From: Clostridiales bacterium
GTDB taxonomy: Bacteria; Bacillota; Clostridia; Christensenellales; Aristaeellaceae
NCBI GenBank assembly: GCA_015056125.1
Contig: SVGW01000006.1
Coordinates: 1-59,539, forward strand
Direction of reading: 5' to 3'
Length of the DNA stretch: 59,539 bases
A program made the translations under genes and the position numbers. This document shows positions 50,594 through 59,330 of this stretch, piece by piece (the first letter of the stretch is position 1; each line of letters opens with the position of its first letter). The notes under the pieces are model-generated. The model saw only the letters and a program-made list of their open reading frames with translations. It ran no database searches and was not told the DNA's origin.

Positions 50594-51307
50594 GTGGAGC
50601 TTCAAATGCTTCGGGAACAGATATGCGATGTGTGCCACAAAATGTGGCAGCTGGGCTGGGTGGCGGCCAATGACGGAAATGTATCCGTGAAATTGGATGA
50701 CGGCACCTTCCTTTGCACCCCTACCGGGATTAGCAAATCCTTTATTACGCCGGATAAGCTGGTGCGGATTGACAAGGATATGAATGTGGTGGAAGGCTTG
50801 CCCGGATATAAGGCCTCCAGCGAAATCAAAATGCATCTTCGCTGCTATCAGGAAAGAGAAGACGTGGGCGCGGTGGTGCATGCCCATCCCCCTACGGCCA
50901 CCGGCTATGCGGTGGCAGGGAAGAGCATGGATGAATATTCCATGATCGAAACCGTGATCGCCATTGGCTCGATTCCCCTGACCCCTTACGGCACGCCTTC
51001 CACTTATGAAGTGCCCAATGCCATCGCGCCGTATCTGAAGGAACACGATGTGCTGCTTTTGAAAAATCACGGCGCGCTGACGGTGGGCGCCGATTTGATT
51101 ACGGCTTATTATCGGATGGAAACCTTGGAGCTGTATGCCAAGATCAGCCTGACGGCCCATCTGCTGGGCGGCGCAAAGGAAATCCCCGGTCCCCAAATCG
51201 ATAAGCTGCTGGATCTGAGGGAAAACTATTATCACGTAACCGGCAAGCATCCCGGATATAAAAAATACGATGATACGGCAGTAAATAACCACGAAACGGA
51301 AAAATAA
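50594..51307 (+). CDS. fucA: L-fuculose-phosphate aldolase-type class II aldolase
   Basis: A 237-residue zinc aldolase. Motifs are AANDGNVSVKLDD, the catalytic Glu in ASSEIKMHLRCYQE, the zinc histidines in VVHAHPPTATGYAVAG, and the third zinc His in KNHGALTVGADL. It would split L-fuculose-1-phosphate into dihydroxyacetone phosphate and L-lactaldehyde; the same family includes L-ribulose-5-phosphate 4-epimerase, but the neighbouring fucI favours fuculose. GTG start at 50594 with GAGGTG seven bases upstream. It lies 15 bases before fucI. No fuculokinase gene is in the window. Confidence 0.85.
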   Translation: MELQMLREQICDVCHKMWQLGWVAANDGNVSVKLDDGTFLCTPTGISKSFITPDKLVRIDKDMNVVEGLPGYKASSEIKMHLRCYQEREDVGAVVHAHPPTATGYAVAGKSMDEYSMIETVIAIGSIPLTPYGTPSTYEVPNAIAPYLKEHDVLLLKNHGALTVGADLITAYYRMETLELYAKISLTAHLLGGAKEIPGPQIDKLLDLRENYYHVTGKHPGYKKYDDTAVNNHETEK

Positions 51308-51322
51308 AAGGAGGAACAATCA

Positions 51323-53104
51323 ATGATTTATCCCAAGATCGGTATTCGTCCCGTAATCGACGGCCGCTGGGGCGGCGTAAGGGAAAGCCTGGAAGAAAAG
51401 ACCATGAATATGGCCAAAGCAGCCAAGGCCCTGATCGAAACTCTGCGTTATCCCGACGGCACCCCTGTGCAGGCAGTGATTGGCCCTTCCACCATCGGCG
51501 GCGGCGCGGAAGCTGCCAAGTGCGAGGAATACTTCTCCACCCAGAATGTGGTTGCCACCCTGTCCGTCACCCCCTGCTGGTGCTACGGTATGGAAACCTT
51601 CGATATGAACCCCAATACGATTAAGGCGGTGTGGGGCTTTAACGGCACCGAGCGCCCCGGCGCCGTATATCTGGCTGCGGTGATGGCGGCTTATGCTCAG
51701 AAGGGGCTGCCCTGTTTCTCCATCTACGGCCATGATGTGCAGGATCTGGATGATAATTCCATTCCCGCCGATGTGCAGGAAAAGATTATCCGCTTTGCCA
51801 AGGGCGCTGTGGCGGTTGGCTGGATGAAGAATAAGGCGTATGTGAATCTGGGCGGCGTATCCATGGGCATCATGGGCTCCTTCTGCGATCACAGTGTGTT
51901 CCAGAAGTATCTGGGCATTCGCCCTGAGTGGGTGGATATGACGGAAATTCTCCGCCGCATCACCCTGGAAATCTACGATCATGAAGAATATGAAAAGGCC
52001 CTCAAGTGGGTGAAGGCCAACTGCAAGGAAGGCTTTGACAAGAATGCCGGCAAGAATCTGCCCGAAATCATCCGCAAATCCAAGGTAGTTCCCGCCGATA
52101 AGGATTGGGAATTTGTCATAAAGCTCACTTTGATCGCAAGGGATATCCTCTATGGCAACGCCAAATTGGATGAAATGGGCTGGCACGAAGAGGCACTGGG
52201 CAAGAACGCCGTGGCCGGCGGCTTCCAGGGCCAGCGCCAGTGGACCGACTGGCTGCCCAATGCCGATTTTACCGAAGCCATCATGGCTTCCACCTTTAAC
52301 TGGAACGGCGTGAAGTCCCCCACTCCCTTTGCTACTGAAAACGACACCATGAACGGCCTGGCCATGCTCCTTGGCACCATGATCACCAATACCGCGCCCT
52401 GCTTCCATGACGTGCGCACCTATTGGAGCCCCGAGGCAGTGAAACGGGTGACCGGCTGGCAGCCCGAGGGCGTGGCGGCAAACGGCTTCATTCATATGAT
52501 TAATTCCGGCGCCACTGCCCTGGATTGCACCGGCGCTTCTGTCAACGAAAAGGGCGAAAACTGCATGAAGCCCTTCTGGGAAATGACGGAGAAGGACGTG
52601 GATAATTGCCTCAAGGCCACCGACTGGTGCCGGGCGGACTATGAATACTTCCGGGGCGGCGGCTTCTCCAGCCATTTCCGCACCCGCGCTCAGATGCCCG
52701 TAACCCTGCTTCGCACCAATGTGGTGGAGGGCGTGGGCCTGGTGATGCAGATTGCTGAGGGCTATACCGCCGATCTTCCCGATGATGTGCATGATAAGCT
52801 GGATAAGCGCACCGACCCCACTTGGCCCACCACCTGGTTTGTGCCCAAGCTCACCGGCGAAGGGGCGTTTAAGGATGTATACAGCGTGATGGCCAATTGG
52901 GGCGCCAATCATGGCGTGACGGTATACGGCCATGTGGGCGCCGATCTGATCACCCTGTGCTCCATGCTGCGTATTCCCGTGAATATGCATAATGTGGATG
53001 AGGATAAGATTTATCGTCCCCATTCCTGGTCTGCTTTCGGTACTCAGAATAAAGAAGCGGCCGACTATGCTGCCTGCAAGCATTACGGCCCGCTGTACAA
53101 ATAA
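51323..53104 (+). CDS. fucI: L-fucose isomerase
   Basis: A 593-residue cytoplasmic isomerase converting L-fucose to L-fuculose. The family start [21 protein letters not shown] is present, then [35 protein letters not shown], and the manganese-site region [21 protein letters not shown] near residues 335-355. Length matches the E. coli enzyme. AAAGGAGG precedes the ATG. It follows fucA, divergent from an AraC regulator. Fucose is common on host glycans, which fits a gut habitat. Confidence 0.93.
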   Translation: MIYPKIGIRPVIDGRWGGVRESLEEKTMNMAKAAKALIETLRYPDGTPVQAVIGPSTIGGGAEAAKCEEYFSTQNVVATLSVTPCWCYGMETFDMNPNTIKAVWGFNGTERPGAVYLAAVMAAYAQKGLPCFSIYGHDVQDLDDNSIPADVQEKIIRFAKGAVAVGWMKNKAYVNLGGVSMGIMGSFCDHSVFQKYLGIRPEWVDMTEILRRITLEIYDHEEYEKALKWVKANCKEGFDKNAGKNLPEIIRKSKVVPADKDWEFVIKLTLIARDILYGNAKLDEMGWHEEALGKNAVAGGFQGQRQWTDWLPNADFTEAIMASTFNWNGVKSPTPFATENDTMNGLAMLLGTMITNTAPCFHDVRTYWSPEAVKRVTGWQPEGVAANGFIHMINSGATALDCTGASVNEKGENCMKPFWEMTEKDVDNCLKATDWCRADYEYFRGGGFSSHFRTRAQMPVTLLRTNVVEGVGLVMQIAEGYTADLPDDVHDKLDKRTDPTWPTTWFVPKLTGEGAFKDVYSVMANWGANHGVTVYGHVGADLITLCSMLRIPVNMHNVDEDKIYRPHSWSAFGTQNKEAADYAACKHYGPLYK

Positions 53105-53118
53105 AAAAGATTGGTAAT

Positions 53119-53144
53119 GGGGGAAGCGGTCGCGCTTCTCCCTT
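53119..53144 (+). terminator. Possible terminator of fucI
   Basis: GGGGAAGCG pairs with CGCTTCTCC across a short GTCG loop; only CCCTTTG follows, so termination would be weak. Confidence 0.4.
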
Positions 53145-53202
53145 TGCATGTGGAGGGATATGTGATATACTGATTGGGATAATATAAGTGAGGAGCAGAA
53201 AA

Positions 53203-53697
53203 ATGAAACCGAAGGCGATCGTATACACGTCCAATACCGGCTTCACCGCCCGCTATGCCAAAATGATTGGAGAAAAGGCTAAATTGCCTGTTTATGAAAT
53301 GGCGGAGGCTGAAAGCAAGCTGGCTCAGGGAAGTGAAATTTTGTATATGGGCTGGCTCATGGCCAGCACGGTAAAGGATTACAGAAAGGCGGCCAAGAGA
53401 TACGCAATTGCAGGCGTATGCGGCGTGGGGCTGTGCGATACGGGGGCGCTGCTGAAGGAAGTGCGTAAAATCAATAAGATTCCAAAGGATGCGGCTGTTT
53501 TCACCCTGCAGGGCGGGATGAATCATGAAAAATTGGAAGGAACCTATAAATCCATGATACAGGTGCTGCAAAAGGTGCTGTCCCTTAAAAAGAACCCGGA
53601 TGAGGGAACGGCTCGGATGATCCGCTTGATTCACGAGGGCGGGGACTATGTGGCAGAAGAAAATATCGCCGCCGTGATGGAATGGCTGAATCCATAA
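53203..53697 (+). CDS. Flavodoxin-like domain protein
   Basis: A 164-residue protein whose N-terminus KAIVYTSNTGFTARYAKMIGEK matches the FMN phosphate-binding loop of flavodoxins (TxxTGxT). LYMGWLMASTVKDYRKAAKRY corresponds to the second flavodoxin strand-loop, and AVFTLQGGMN to a later strand. It probably binds FMN and carries electrons, but it is not a standard short-chain flavodoxin and may be a protoporphyrinogen-oxidase-like or unknown relative. The ATG at 53203 follows GAGGAG. Single-gene unit. Confidence 0.7.
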   Translation: MKPKAIVYTSNTGFTARYAKMIGEKAKLPVYEMAEAESKLAQGSEILYMGWLMASTVKDYRKAAKRYAIAGVCGVGLCDTGALLKEVRKINKIPKDAAVFTLQGGMNHEKLEGTYKSMIQVLQKVLSLKKNPDEGTARMIRLIHEGGDYVAEENIAAVMEWLNP

Positions 53698-53701
53698 TCG
53701 G

Positions 53702-53730
53702 ATGCGCCGCGCTCTGCGGCGTATTTTTTA
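53702..53730 (+). terminator. Terminator of the flavodoxin-like gene
   Basis: ATGCGCCGC (53702-53710) pairs with GCGGCGTAT (53716-53724 region), followed by TTTTTT. Confidence 0.85.
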
Positions 53731-53778
53731 CGGAAATCTTAATTCTGACCAAATTCGATATAAAATGGCAGATTTTCA

Positions 53779-53807
53779 TTGACAAAATGGGCGAAAACAG
53801 CTATAAT
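53779..53807 (+). promoter_or_regulatory. Strong sigma-A promoter of uraA
   Basis: Consensus TTGACA (53779-53784), 17-base spacer, consensus TATAAT (53802-53807). Confidence 0.9.
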
Positions 53808-53813
53808 TCCCAA

Positions 53814-53952
53814 GGTTCATCTTCTGGAGCAGCATTTGCAGGCTGGTAAATGAGGATCAGCTGACCTGTCTTGCCGCTGCCCGGCAAGATATTTTTTTGC
53901 GGTATTGACGCTCATGCGTTGATATAAATAAAAAACTACGGGGGGACAACAA
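53814..53952 (+). promoter_or_regulatory. uraA leader with transcription attenuator
   Basis: The promoter lies about 140 bases before the start codon. Between them a perfect intrinsic terminator is formed by TCTTGCCG (53869-53876) and CGGCAAGA (53882-53889), followed by TATTTTTTT (53890-53898). Upstream pairing partners such as CAGG/CCTG and CTG/CAG (53840-53868) could build an alternative structure. I do not find the PyrR-binding consensus nor a known purine riboswitch core, so the regulator is unidentified. Confidence 0.65.
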
Positions 53953-55278
53953 ATGAAACTGGTTTACGATATCGGCGATAAGCCGCCGATCAAACAAAAC
54001 CTGATCTACGCTCTTCAGCAGCTGCTGGCCATCATGGCCGCTACCTTGCTGGTGCCCGTGCTGGTGGATGCTTCCGGCACCTACATGAGCCAGCCCGCGG
54101 CCCTGTGCGGCGCCGGCTTCGGTACGCTGTTCTATCTGTTCATGACCAAGAAGAAGAGCCCTGTGTTCCTGGGCAGCTCTTTCGCCTTCATCGGCCCCCT
54201 GTGCGGCGCTGTGGCCTTTGGCTTCATGGGCATCTTCCTGGGCGCTGTGTTCGCCGGCCTGGTATACGTGCTTATCGCCCTGATTGTGAAGAAGACCGGC
54301 TCTGCCTGGGTGAACAAGCTTCTTCCTCCCGTTGTCATCGGCCCCACCGTGGCCCTGATCGGCCTTAGCCTTTGCGGCAGCGCCGTGAATAACCTGAACA
54401 ACACCGCCGCAGGCTCCTACAGCCTGGTGCACATTGCTCTGGGCGTTCTGGCCTTCTTCATCACCGTGTACGCTTCCACCAAGGGTTCCAAGGGCATGAA
54501 GCTGATCCCCTTCGTGATCGGTATCCTGGGTGCCTACATCATCGCTCTGGTGCTCACCCTGATCGGCAATGCCGCCGGCATCGATGCCATCAAGGTTGTG
54601 AACCTGGCTGCTTTCAATAATGTGAAGATCTTTGAAGTGCCCAACTTTACCTTTGTTGGCATGTTCAAGGAAGGCTTCTCTAAGTTTGAAGGCTTCAGCA
54701 CCGTGCTGAATATCTTCATGCTCTTTGCGCCCGTTGCCTTCGTTGTGCTGGCCGAGCATATCGCCGACCACAAGAACCTTTCCACCATCATTGACCGCGA
54801 CCTGATCACCGAACCCGGCCTCCATCGCACCCTGCTGGGCGACGGCGTTGGTTCCATTATCGGTTCTTTCTTTGGCGGCTGCCCCAACACCACCTACGGC
54901 GAATCCGTGGGCTGCGTGGCTATCACCGGCAACGCTTCCATCTCCACCATTGCCCTGGCTGCTGTGTACTGCATCGTGCTCAGCTTCTTCGGCCCCTTCA
55001 CTGCTTTTGTTAACTCCATCCCCTCCTGCATCACCGGCGGCGTTTGCATCGCTCTGTATGGCTTCATCGCCGTAAGCGGCCTGAAAATGGTGCAGCATGT
55101 GAATCTTAATGACAACCGCAACCTGTTTGTGGTCGCTGCCATACTGGTAACCGGTATCGGCGGCCTCACCCTGAACCTGGGCCCCATCACCATTTCTTCC
55201 ATTGCCACCGCCCTGATCCTGGGCATCCTGGTGAACGTGATTTTCAATAAGCGCACTGAGGAAGAAAAGGCGGAATAA
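53953..55278 (+). CDS. uraA: Uracil permease (NCS2 family)
   Basis: A 441-residue membrane protein with 14 expected segments, a proton-linked nucleobase carrier of the NCS2 family. Uracil-permease features are the start LVYDIGDKPPIKQNLIYALQQL, FLGSSFAFIGPLCG, VIGPTVALIGLSLC, and the substrate and signature region LGDGVGSIIGSFFGGCPNTTYGESVG, where the Glu in TTYGE follows the uracil-type pattern. GGGGGG precedes the ATG. It has its own strong promoter and a leader attenuator, so expression is probably controlled by nucleotide supply. Confidence 0.93.
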   Translation: MKLVYDIGDKPPIKQNLIYALQQLLAIMAATLLVPVLVDASGTYMSQPAALCGAGFGTLFYLFMTKKKSPVFLGSSFAFIGPLCGAVAFGFMGIFLGAVFAGLVYVLIALIVKKTGSAWVNKLLPPVVIGPTVALIGLSLCGSAVNNLNNTAAGSYSLVHIALGVLAFFITVYASTKGSKGMKLIPFVIGILGAYIIALVLTLIGNAAGIDAIKVVNLAAFNNVKIFEVPNFTFVGMFKEGFSKFEGFSTVLNIFMLFAPVAFVVLAEHIADHKNLSTIIDRDLITEPGLHRTLLGDGVGSIIGSFFGGCPNTTYGESVGCVAITGNASISTIALAAVYCIVLSFFGPFTAFVNSIPSCITGGVCIALYGFIAVSGLKMVQHVNLNDNRNLFVVAAILVTGIGGLTLNLGPITISSIATALILGILVNVIFNKRTEEEKAE

Positions 55279-55313
55279 TTCCGAAAAAAGCTGAAAAAAA
55301 TTCCATAAGCATA

Positions 55314-55342
55314 TTTACAAACCACGCCGTTCATGATAAAAT
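55314..55342 (+). promoter_or_regulatory. Probable promoter of rpsO inside the uraA terminator
   Basis: TTTACA (55314-55319), 17-base spacer, TAAAAT (55337-55342) with a TGA extended -10. The -10 lies in the loop of the terminator hairpin at 55319-55358. Confidence 0.55.
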
Positions 55343-55358
55343 GAAAGGCGTGGTTTTT
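55319..55358 (+). terminator. Terminator of uraA
   Basis: AAACCACGCC (55319-55328) pairs perfectly with GGCGTGGTTT (55347-55356), followed by TT. The loop of 18 bases is long. Confidence 0.75.
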
Positions 55359-55453
55359 AGAACCGCTTTCTCGGGCCGGCGCTGCTCCAACGCACGCCTG
55401 AGGATGCGGCGATTGAAGCAGGGGTCGCCACACCCCAAAAGGAGGAAACACTC
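55359..55453 (+). promoter_or_regulatory. rpsO leader, possible S15 autoregulatory RNA
   Basis: About 95 GC-rich bases before rpsO can fold: GGCGA pairs with TCGCC (55410-55432 region), and GGGGT with ACCCC just before AAAAGGAGG. S15 represses its own mRNA through structured leaders in several bacteria; here the last hairpin abuts the ribosome binding site. Fit to a known S15 leader class was not established. Confidence 0.35.
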
Positions 55454-55717
55454 ATGGATAAGCAGCTCAAGGCCCAGATCATGGAAACCTACGCCCGCCA
55501 CGAAGGCGACACCGGTTCCCCCGAAGTGCAGGTAGCTCTGCTCACCGAACGCATCAACCACCTCAACGAGCACCTCAAGCTCAACAAGAAGGACCACCAC
55601 TCCCGTCGTGGTCTGCTGCTGATGGTTGGTCAGCGCCGCGGTCTGCTGGATTATCTTAAGAAGACCGATATCGAGCGTTATCGTGAACTGATCGCCAAGC
55701 TGGGTCTGCGCAAGTAA
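55454..55717 (+). CDS. rpsO: 30S ribosomal protein S15
   Basis: An 87-residue, 16S rRNA-binding protein of the small subunit platform. The family signature is complete: [53 protein letters not shown], here cited for the blocks [14 protein letters not shown] and HHSRRGL. AAAAGGAGG precedes the ATG. It is followed by a strong terminator and then pnp, the neighbour found in many bacteria. Confidence 0.96.
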   Translation: MDKQLKAQIMETYARHEGDTGSPEVQVALLTERINHLNEHLKLNKKDHHSRRGLLLMVGQRRGLLDYLKKTDIERYRELIAKLGLRK

Positions 55718-55726
55718 TGCGCATGG

Positions 55727-55768
55727 GGCTATCGGCTGGAAGGACTTTCAGCCGATAGCCTTTTGTTT
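55727..55768 (+). terminator. Terminator/processing hairpin between rpsO and pnp
   Basis: GGCTATCGGCTG (55727-55738) pairs perfectly with CAGCCGATAGCC (55749-55760), followed by TTTTGTTT. Confidence 0.9.
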
Positions 55769-55822
55769 CTTTCTATCGGCAGGGGCCGGTAGAAAAGTGT
55801 GTGTGTGAGGAGAAAAAGAAAA

Positions 55823-57982
55823 ATGGATTACAAGTCTTACTCGATGGAATTTGCTGGCCGCACTCTTACCTTGGAGTTCGGCAAGTACGCTCAGCAGGCC
55901 GGCGGCTCCGCCGTGGTCCGCTATGGCGATACCGTGGTGCTTGTGAACGCAACCGCGTCGGACAAGCCCCGCGATGGCGTGGATTTTTTCCCGCTGACCG
56001 TTGACTTTGAAGAAAAGCAGTATGCTGTGGGCAAGATCCCCGGCGGCTTTATCAAGCGCGAAGGCCGTCCCACCGAAAAGGCGACCCTGACCTGCCGCCT
56101 GATCGACCGTCCTCTGCGTCCTTTGTTCCCCAAGGGCCTGCGCAATGATGTGCAGGTGGTGGCCCAGACCCTGTCTGTGGATCCCAATACTCCCCCTGAA
56201 TTCCCCGCCATGCTGGGCTCTTCCATCGCCCTTTGCATCAGCAATATTCCCTGGGGCGGCCCCACGGCTGCCGTGGTGGTAGGCCGCATCAATGGCCAGC
56301 TGATTATTAACCCCGATGAAGAGCAGAGCGCCAAGTCCGATATGCATGTGACCGTGGCTGGCACCAAGGACGCCATCATGATGGTGGAAGCCGGCGCCAA
56401 TGAAGTGAGCGAAGACGCCATGATGGATGCTATCCTCTTTGCCCACGAGAGCATTAAGGAACTGGTGGCTTTCCAGGAAAAGATCACCGCCGAAATCGGC
56501 AAGGAAAAGAGCGAATTTCCCCTGGTGCTTACCGGCGATGATATCAAGGAAGCTGTGCGGGAATATGCTTATGAAAAGTGCCAGTATGTATTTTCCACTT
56601 ATGTGCGCAAGGAACGCCAGGCCCGTGAAGCGGAAGTATCCGCCGATGTGGCTGCTCACTTTGCGGATATCTTCCCCGGCCGGGAAGGCGAAGTGGCCGA
56701 TGCGCTCTACTACCTGAATAAGGAAGTGATGCGCCGCAAGATTCTGGACGAAGGCATTCGTCCCGATGGCCGCAAGGTTACCGAAGTGCGCCCCATCTGG
56801 TGCGAAGTGGGCGTGCTGCCCCGCACCCATGGCAGCGCCGTGTTCACCCGCGGCGAAACCCAGGCGCTCACCATCACCACCCTGGGCATGGTTTCCGAAG
56901 CCCAGCAGCTGGATGGCCTCTCCAATGAAGAGAGCAAGCGCTATATGCATCAGTATAATATGCCCTCCTACGCCACCGGTGAAGCCGGCCGCCTGCGCAG
57001 CCCCAACCGCCGCGAAATCGGCCATGGCGCCCTGGCAGAGCGCGCTTTGGTGCCTGTGATCCCCTCCGAAGCGGAATTCCCCTATGCGCTTCGCCTGGTT
57101 TCCGAAATTATGGGCAGCAACGGCTCTTCCTCCATGGCTTCTGTGTGCGGCAGCACCCTTAGCCTTATGGATGCCGGCGTTCCGATTCATGCCCCTGTGG
57201 CCGGCGTGGCCATGGGCCTGATCCAGGATGCCGAAACCGGCAAGATCGAAGTGCTCACCGATATCCAGGGCCTGGAAGACTTCCTGGGTGATATGGACTT
57301 TAAGGTGGCCGGCACCATGAACGGCATCACCGCTATCCAGATGGATATCAAGATCAAGGGCATCAACCGCGAAATTCTTTCCCGCGCCCTCAATCAGGCG
57401 CTCAAGGGCCGGCTGCATATTCTGGGCATCATGCTGGAAACCATCGGCCATCCCCGGGAAAACCTTTCTAAGTTTGCCCCCAAGATCATCAACTTCACCA
57501 TCAACCCCGATAAGATCCGCGAAGTAATCGGGCCCGGCGGCAAGATGATCAATAAGATTATCGCCGAAACCGGCGTGAAGATCGATATCGAAGATGACGG
57601 CCGCGTGTTTATCTCCACGCCCGATCAGGCTGCCGCCGATAAGGCCAAGGCCATCATCATGGGCATTGCCAAGGATATCGAAGTGGGTGATGTGTTTACC
57701 GGCAAAGTGGTTCGCATTATGAACTTTGGCGCCTTTGTGGAACTGGTGGGCGGCAAGGATGGCATGATCCATATTTCTAAGCTGGATAACAAGCGCGTGG
57801 AAAAGGTGGAAGATGTAGTGAATATCGGCGATGAAATCGAAGTGAAGGTGTGCGAGATCGATTCTCAGGGCCGCATCAACCTGATCCGCAACGATATCAC
57901 CTATGAAAATACCAATTTCACCCGCCCCGCCCCTGCTGGCGCTCGTCCGCCCCGCCGTGACGGTCGTCCCGAGCGGAAGTAA
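55823..57982 (+). CDS. pnp: Polyribonucleotide nucleotidyltransferase (PNPase)
   Basis: A 719-residue 3'-5' phosphorolytic exoribonuclease of mRNA decay. Domains in order: first RNase PH domain (residues about 10-140, [20 protein letters not shown]), an alpha-helical linker, second catalytic RNase PH domain (about 310-540, [38 protein letters not shown]), KH domain ([17 protein letters not shown]), and S1 domain ([19 protein letters not shown]) with a basic C-terminal tail. The ATG at 55823 ([13 protein letters not shown]) follows GAGGAG; the longer frame is unlikely. All catalytic blocks look intact. Confidence 0.96.
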   Translation: MDYKSYSMEFAGRTLTLEFGKYAQQAGGSAVVRYGDTVVLVNATASDKPRDGVDFFPLTVDFEEKQYAVGKIPGGFIKREGRPTEKATLTCRLIDRPLRPLFPKGLRNDVQVVAQTLSVDPNTPPEFPAMLGSSIALCISNIPWGGPTAAVVVGRINGQLIINPDEEQSAKSDMHVTVAGTKDAIMMVEAGANEVSEDAMMDAILFAHESIKELVAFQEKITAEIGKEKSEFPLVLTGDDIKEAVREYAYEKCQYVFSTYVRKERQAREAEVSADVAAHFADIFPGREGEVADALYYLNKEVMRRKILDEGIRPDGRKVTEVRPIWCEVGVLPRTHGSAVFTRGETQALTITTLGMVSEAQQLDGLSNEESKRYMHQYNMPSYATGEAGRLRSPNRREIGHGALAERALVPVIPSEAEFPYALRLVSEIMGSNGSSSMASVCGSTLSLMDAGVPIHAPVAGVAMGLIQDAETGKIEVLTDIQGLEDFLGDMDFKVAGTMNGITAIQMDIKIKGINREILSRALNQALKGRLHILGIMLETIGHPRENLSKFAPKIINFTINPDKIREVIGPGGKMINKIIAETGVKIDIEDDGRVFISTPDQAAADKAKAIIMGIAKDIEVGDVFTGKVVRIMNFGAFVELVGGKDGMIHISKLDNKRVEKVEDVVNIGDEIEVKVCEIDSQGRINLIRNDITYENTNFTRPAPAGARPPRRDGRPERK

Positions 57983-58006
57983 TTCCGGGTTATAATTTCC
58001 AAAGAC

Positions 58007-58040
58007 AAGGGGGAAGCTAATACAGTTTCCCCCTTCTTTT
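58007..58040 (+). terminator. Terminator of pnp
   Basis: AAGGGGGAA (58007-58015) pairs with TTCCCCCTT (58027-58035), followed by CTTTT. Confidence 0.8.
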
Positions 58041-58060
58041 CAAATATAAGGAGATTTCAA

Positions 58061-59305
58061 ATGGATAAATTTGTGCTGAAAAATGGATTGACCGTGCTGG
58101 TGGAGGCGATGCCGTATCTTCGATCTGCATCCATGGGCGTATGGGTGAAGGCGGGCTCCATGCTGGAGCAGTCCAGCGAAAACGGCCTTTCTCATTTTAT
58201 GGAGCACATGGCATTTAAGGGAACCCAAAAACGCACTGCCCGGCAGATTGCTGAGGAAATGGACGCGGTGGGCGGCCATCTGAATGCCTCCACCAGCAAG
58301 CTGTGCACCAATTATTATGCCAAGGTGATTGATGAAGATTTGCCTTTGGCGGCGGATGTGCTCAGTGACATTGTGATGAATCCCGCTCTGGATCCCATTG
58401 AAACAGATAAGGAGCGCGGCGTAATCCTGGAGGAAATCTCCATGGTGGAGGATTCTCCGGAAGACGTGGTATATGATGTGCTGTCTGAAGCCGTGTTCGG
58501 CGATCAGGCCCTGGGGCAAACCATTCTGGGCCCTGCTGAGAAGATTGCCGCTTATACCCCGAATGATCTGCGTGCTTTTAGATCGCGCCACTATGGCCCT
58601 AAAAATGCGGTTGTGGCCGTTGCAGGCAATGTGGACAGAGATCAGGTTCGGGATTTGATGGAAGAAAAGTTTGGAGGATGGGAAAGCGAAGCGGGGGAGG
58701 AATTCCCGGTAAGCGTGGCCATTGATCAGCCCCGCAAGCTTTTTCGGGATAAGGATACGGAGCAGGTGCATCTTTGCCTTTCCTTCCGGGGCACCGAAAT
58801 GGGAAGCAAGGAGATTTATCCCGCTGCGGTGATGAATACGGTGCTGGGCGGGGGGATGAGCTCACGGCTGTTTCAGCGAATCCGGGAAGAATTGGGCATG
58901 GCCTATTCTGTGTACTCCGGCCCTTCCAATTATCCTCATTGCGGCGAATTTACCATTTATGCCGCCACTTCTCCTAAACACGCCAAAACTGTGCTAGAGC
59001 AGATTGATATTGAGCTTAAAAAATTCCTGGACAGCGGCATCACTGAAAAGGAATTTTCCATGGCCAAGGCCCAATTGAAAGGCAGCTTTATCCTGGGCCT
59101 GGAAAGCGCATATAACAGAATGAGTGCCCTGGGGCATAATCAGATTCTTCTTGGCAAGGTGATTCCGCCAGAGGAAACCATAGCAGCCATTGAAAAGGTA
59201 AGCATGGAAGATGTGAAAAACACCTCTCACCGAATCCTTACCGGGCCAAGGGCCTATGCAGTGGTTGGCAAAAAGGCGGAAAAATATTTGCAATATATGA
59301 AATGA
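58061..59305 (+). CDS. M16-family zinc peptidase (processing-peptidase-like)
   Basis: A 414-residue peptidase of the pitrilysin/M16B family. The inverted zinc motif HFMEH is in NGLSHFMEHMAFKGT near residue 48, with the second Glu ligand in the following helix region (KERGVILEEISMVED). The C-terminal half has the Arg/Tyr block of M16 (GGGMSSRLFQRIREELGMAYSVYS). It is the gene that often follows pnp in Bacillota (mlpA/ymxG of Bacillus). Likely cytoplasmic; native substrate unknown. AAGGAG precedes the ATG. A terminator follows and directly abuts repeat element C. Confidence 0.92.
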   Translation: MDKFVLKNGLTVLVEAMPYLRSASMGVWVKAGSMLEQSSENGLSHFMEHMAFKGTQKRTARQIAEEMDAVGGHLNASTSKLCTNYYAKVIDEDLPLAADVLSDIVMNPALDPIETDKERGVILEEISMVEDSPEDVVYDVLSEAVFGDQALGQTILGPAEKIAAYTPNDLRAFRSRHYGPKNAVVAVAGNVDRDQVRDLMEEKFGGWESEAGEEFPVSVAIDQPRKLFRDKDTEQVHLCLSFRGTEMGSKEIYPAAVMNTVLGGGMSSRLFQRIREELGMAYSVYSGPSNYPHCGEFTIYAATSPKHAKTVLEQIDIELKKFLDSGITEKEFSMAKAQLKGSFILGLESAYNRMSALGHNQILLGKVIPPEETIAAIEKVSMEDVKNTSHRILTGPRAYAVVGKKAEKYLQYMK

Positions 59306-59307
59306 AA

Positions 59308-59330
59308 AAAGCAGCCGTCATGGCTGCTTT
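59308..59330 (+). terminator. Terminator hairpin of the M16 peptidase gene
   Basis: AAAGCAGCC (59308-59316) pairs perfectly with GGCTGCTTT (59322-59330). Element C starts at 59331 instead of a U-tract. Confidence 0.75.

Noticed and set aside
50468-51319. N-terminal extension of the AraC regulator across the divergent fucA gene
   Set aside because: The cupin domain begins at 50467 with AAAGGAGG in front; the upstream part is a fucA shadow.
51320-53149. A 609-codon frame opposite fucI
   Set aside because: Mirror of the fucI coding sequence; His/Gly-rich shadow with no start signal.
53814-53868. PyrR-binding element in the uraA leader
   Set aside because: The conserved loop sequence was not found; only the terminator is certain.
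55748-57772. A 674-codon frame opposite pnp
   Set aside because: Mirror of pnp; no ribosome binding site or recognisable domain.
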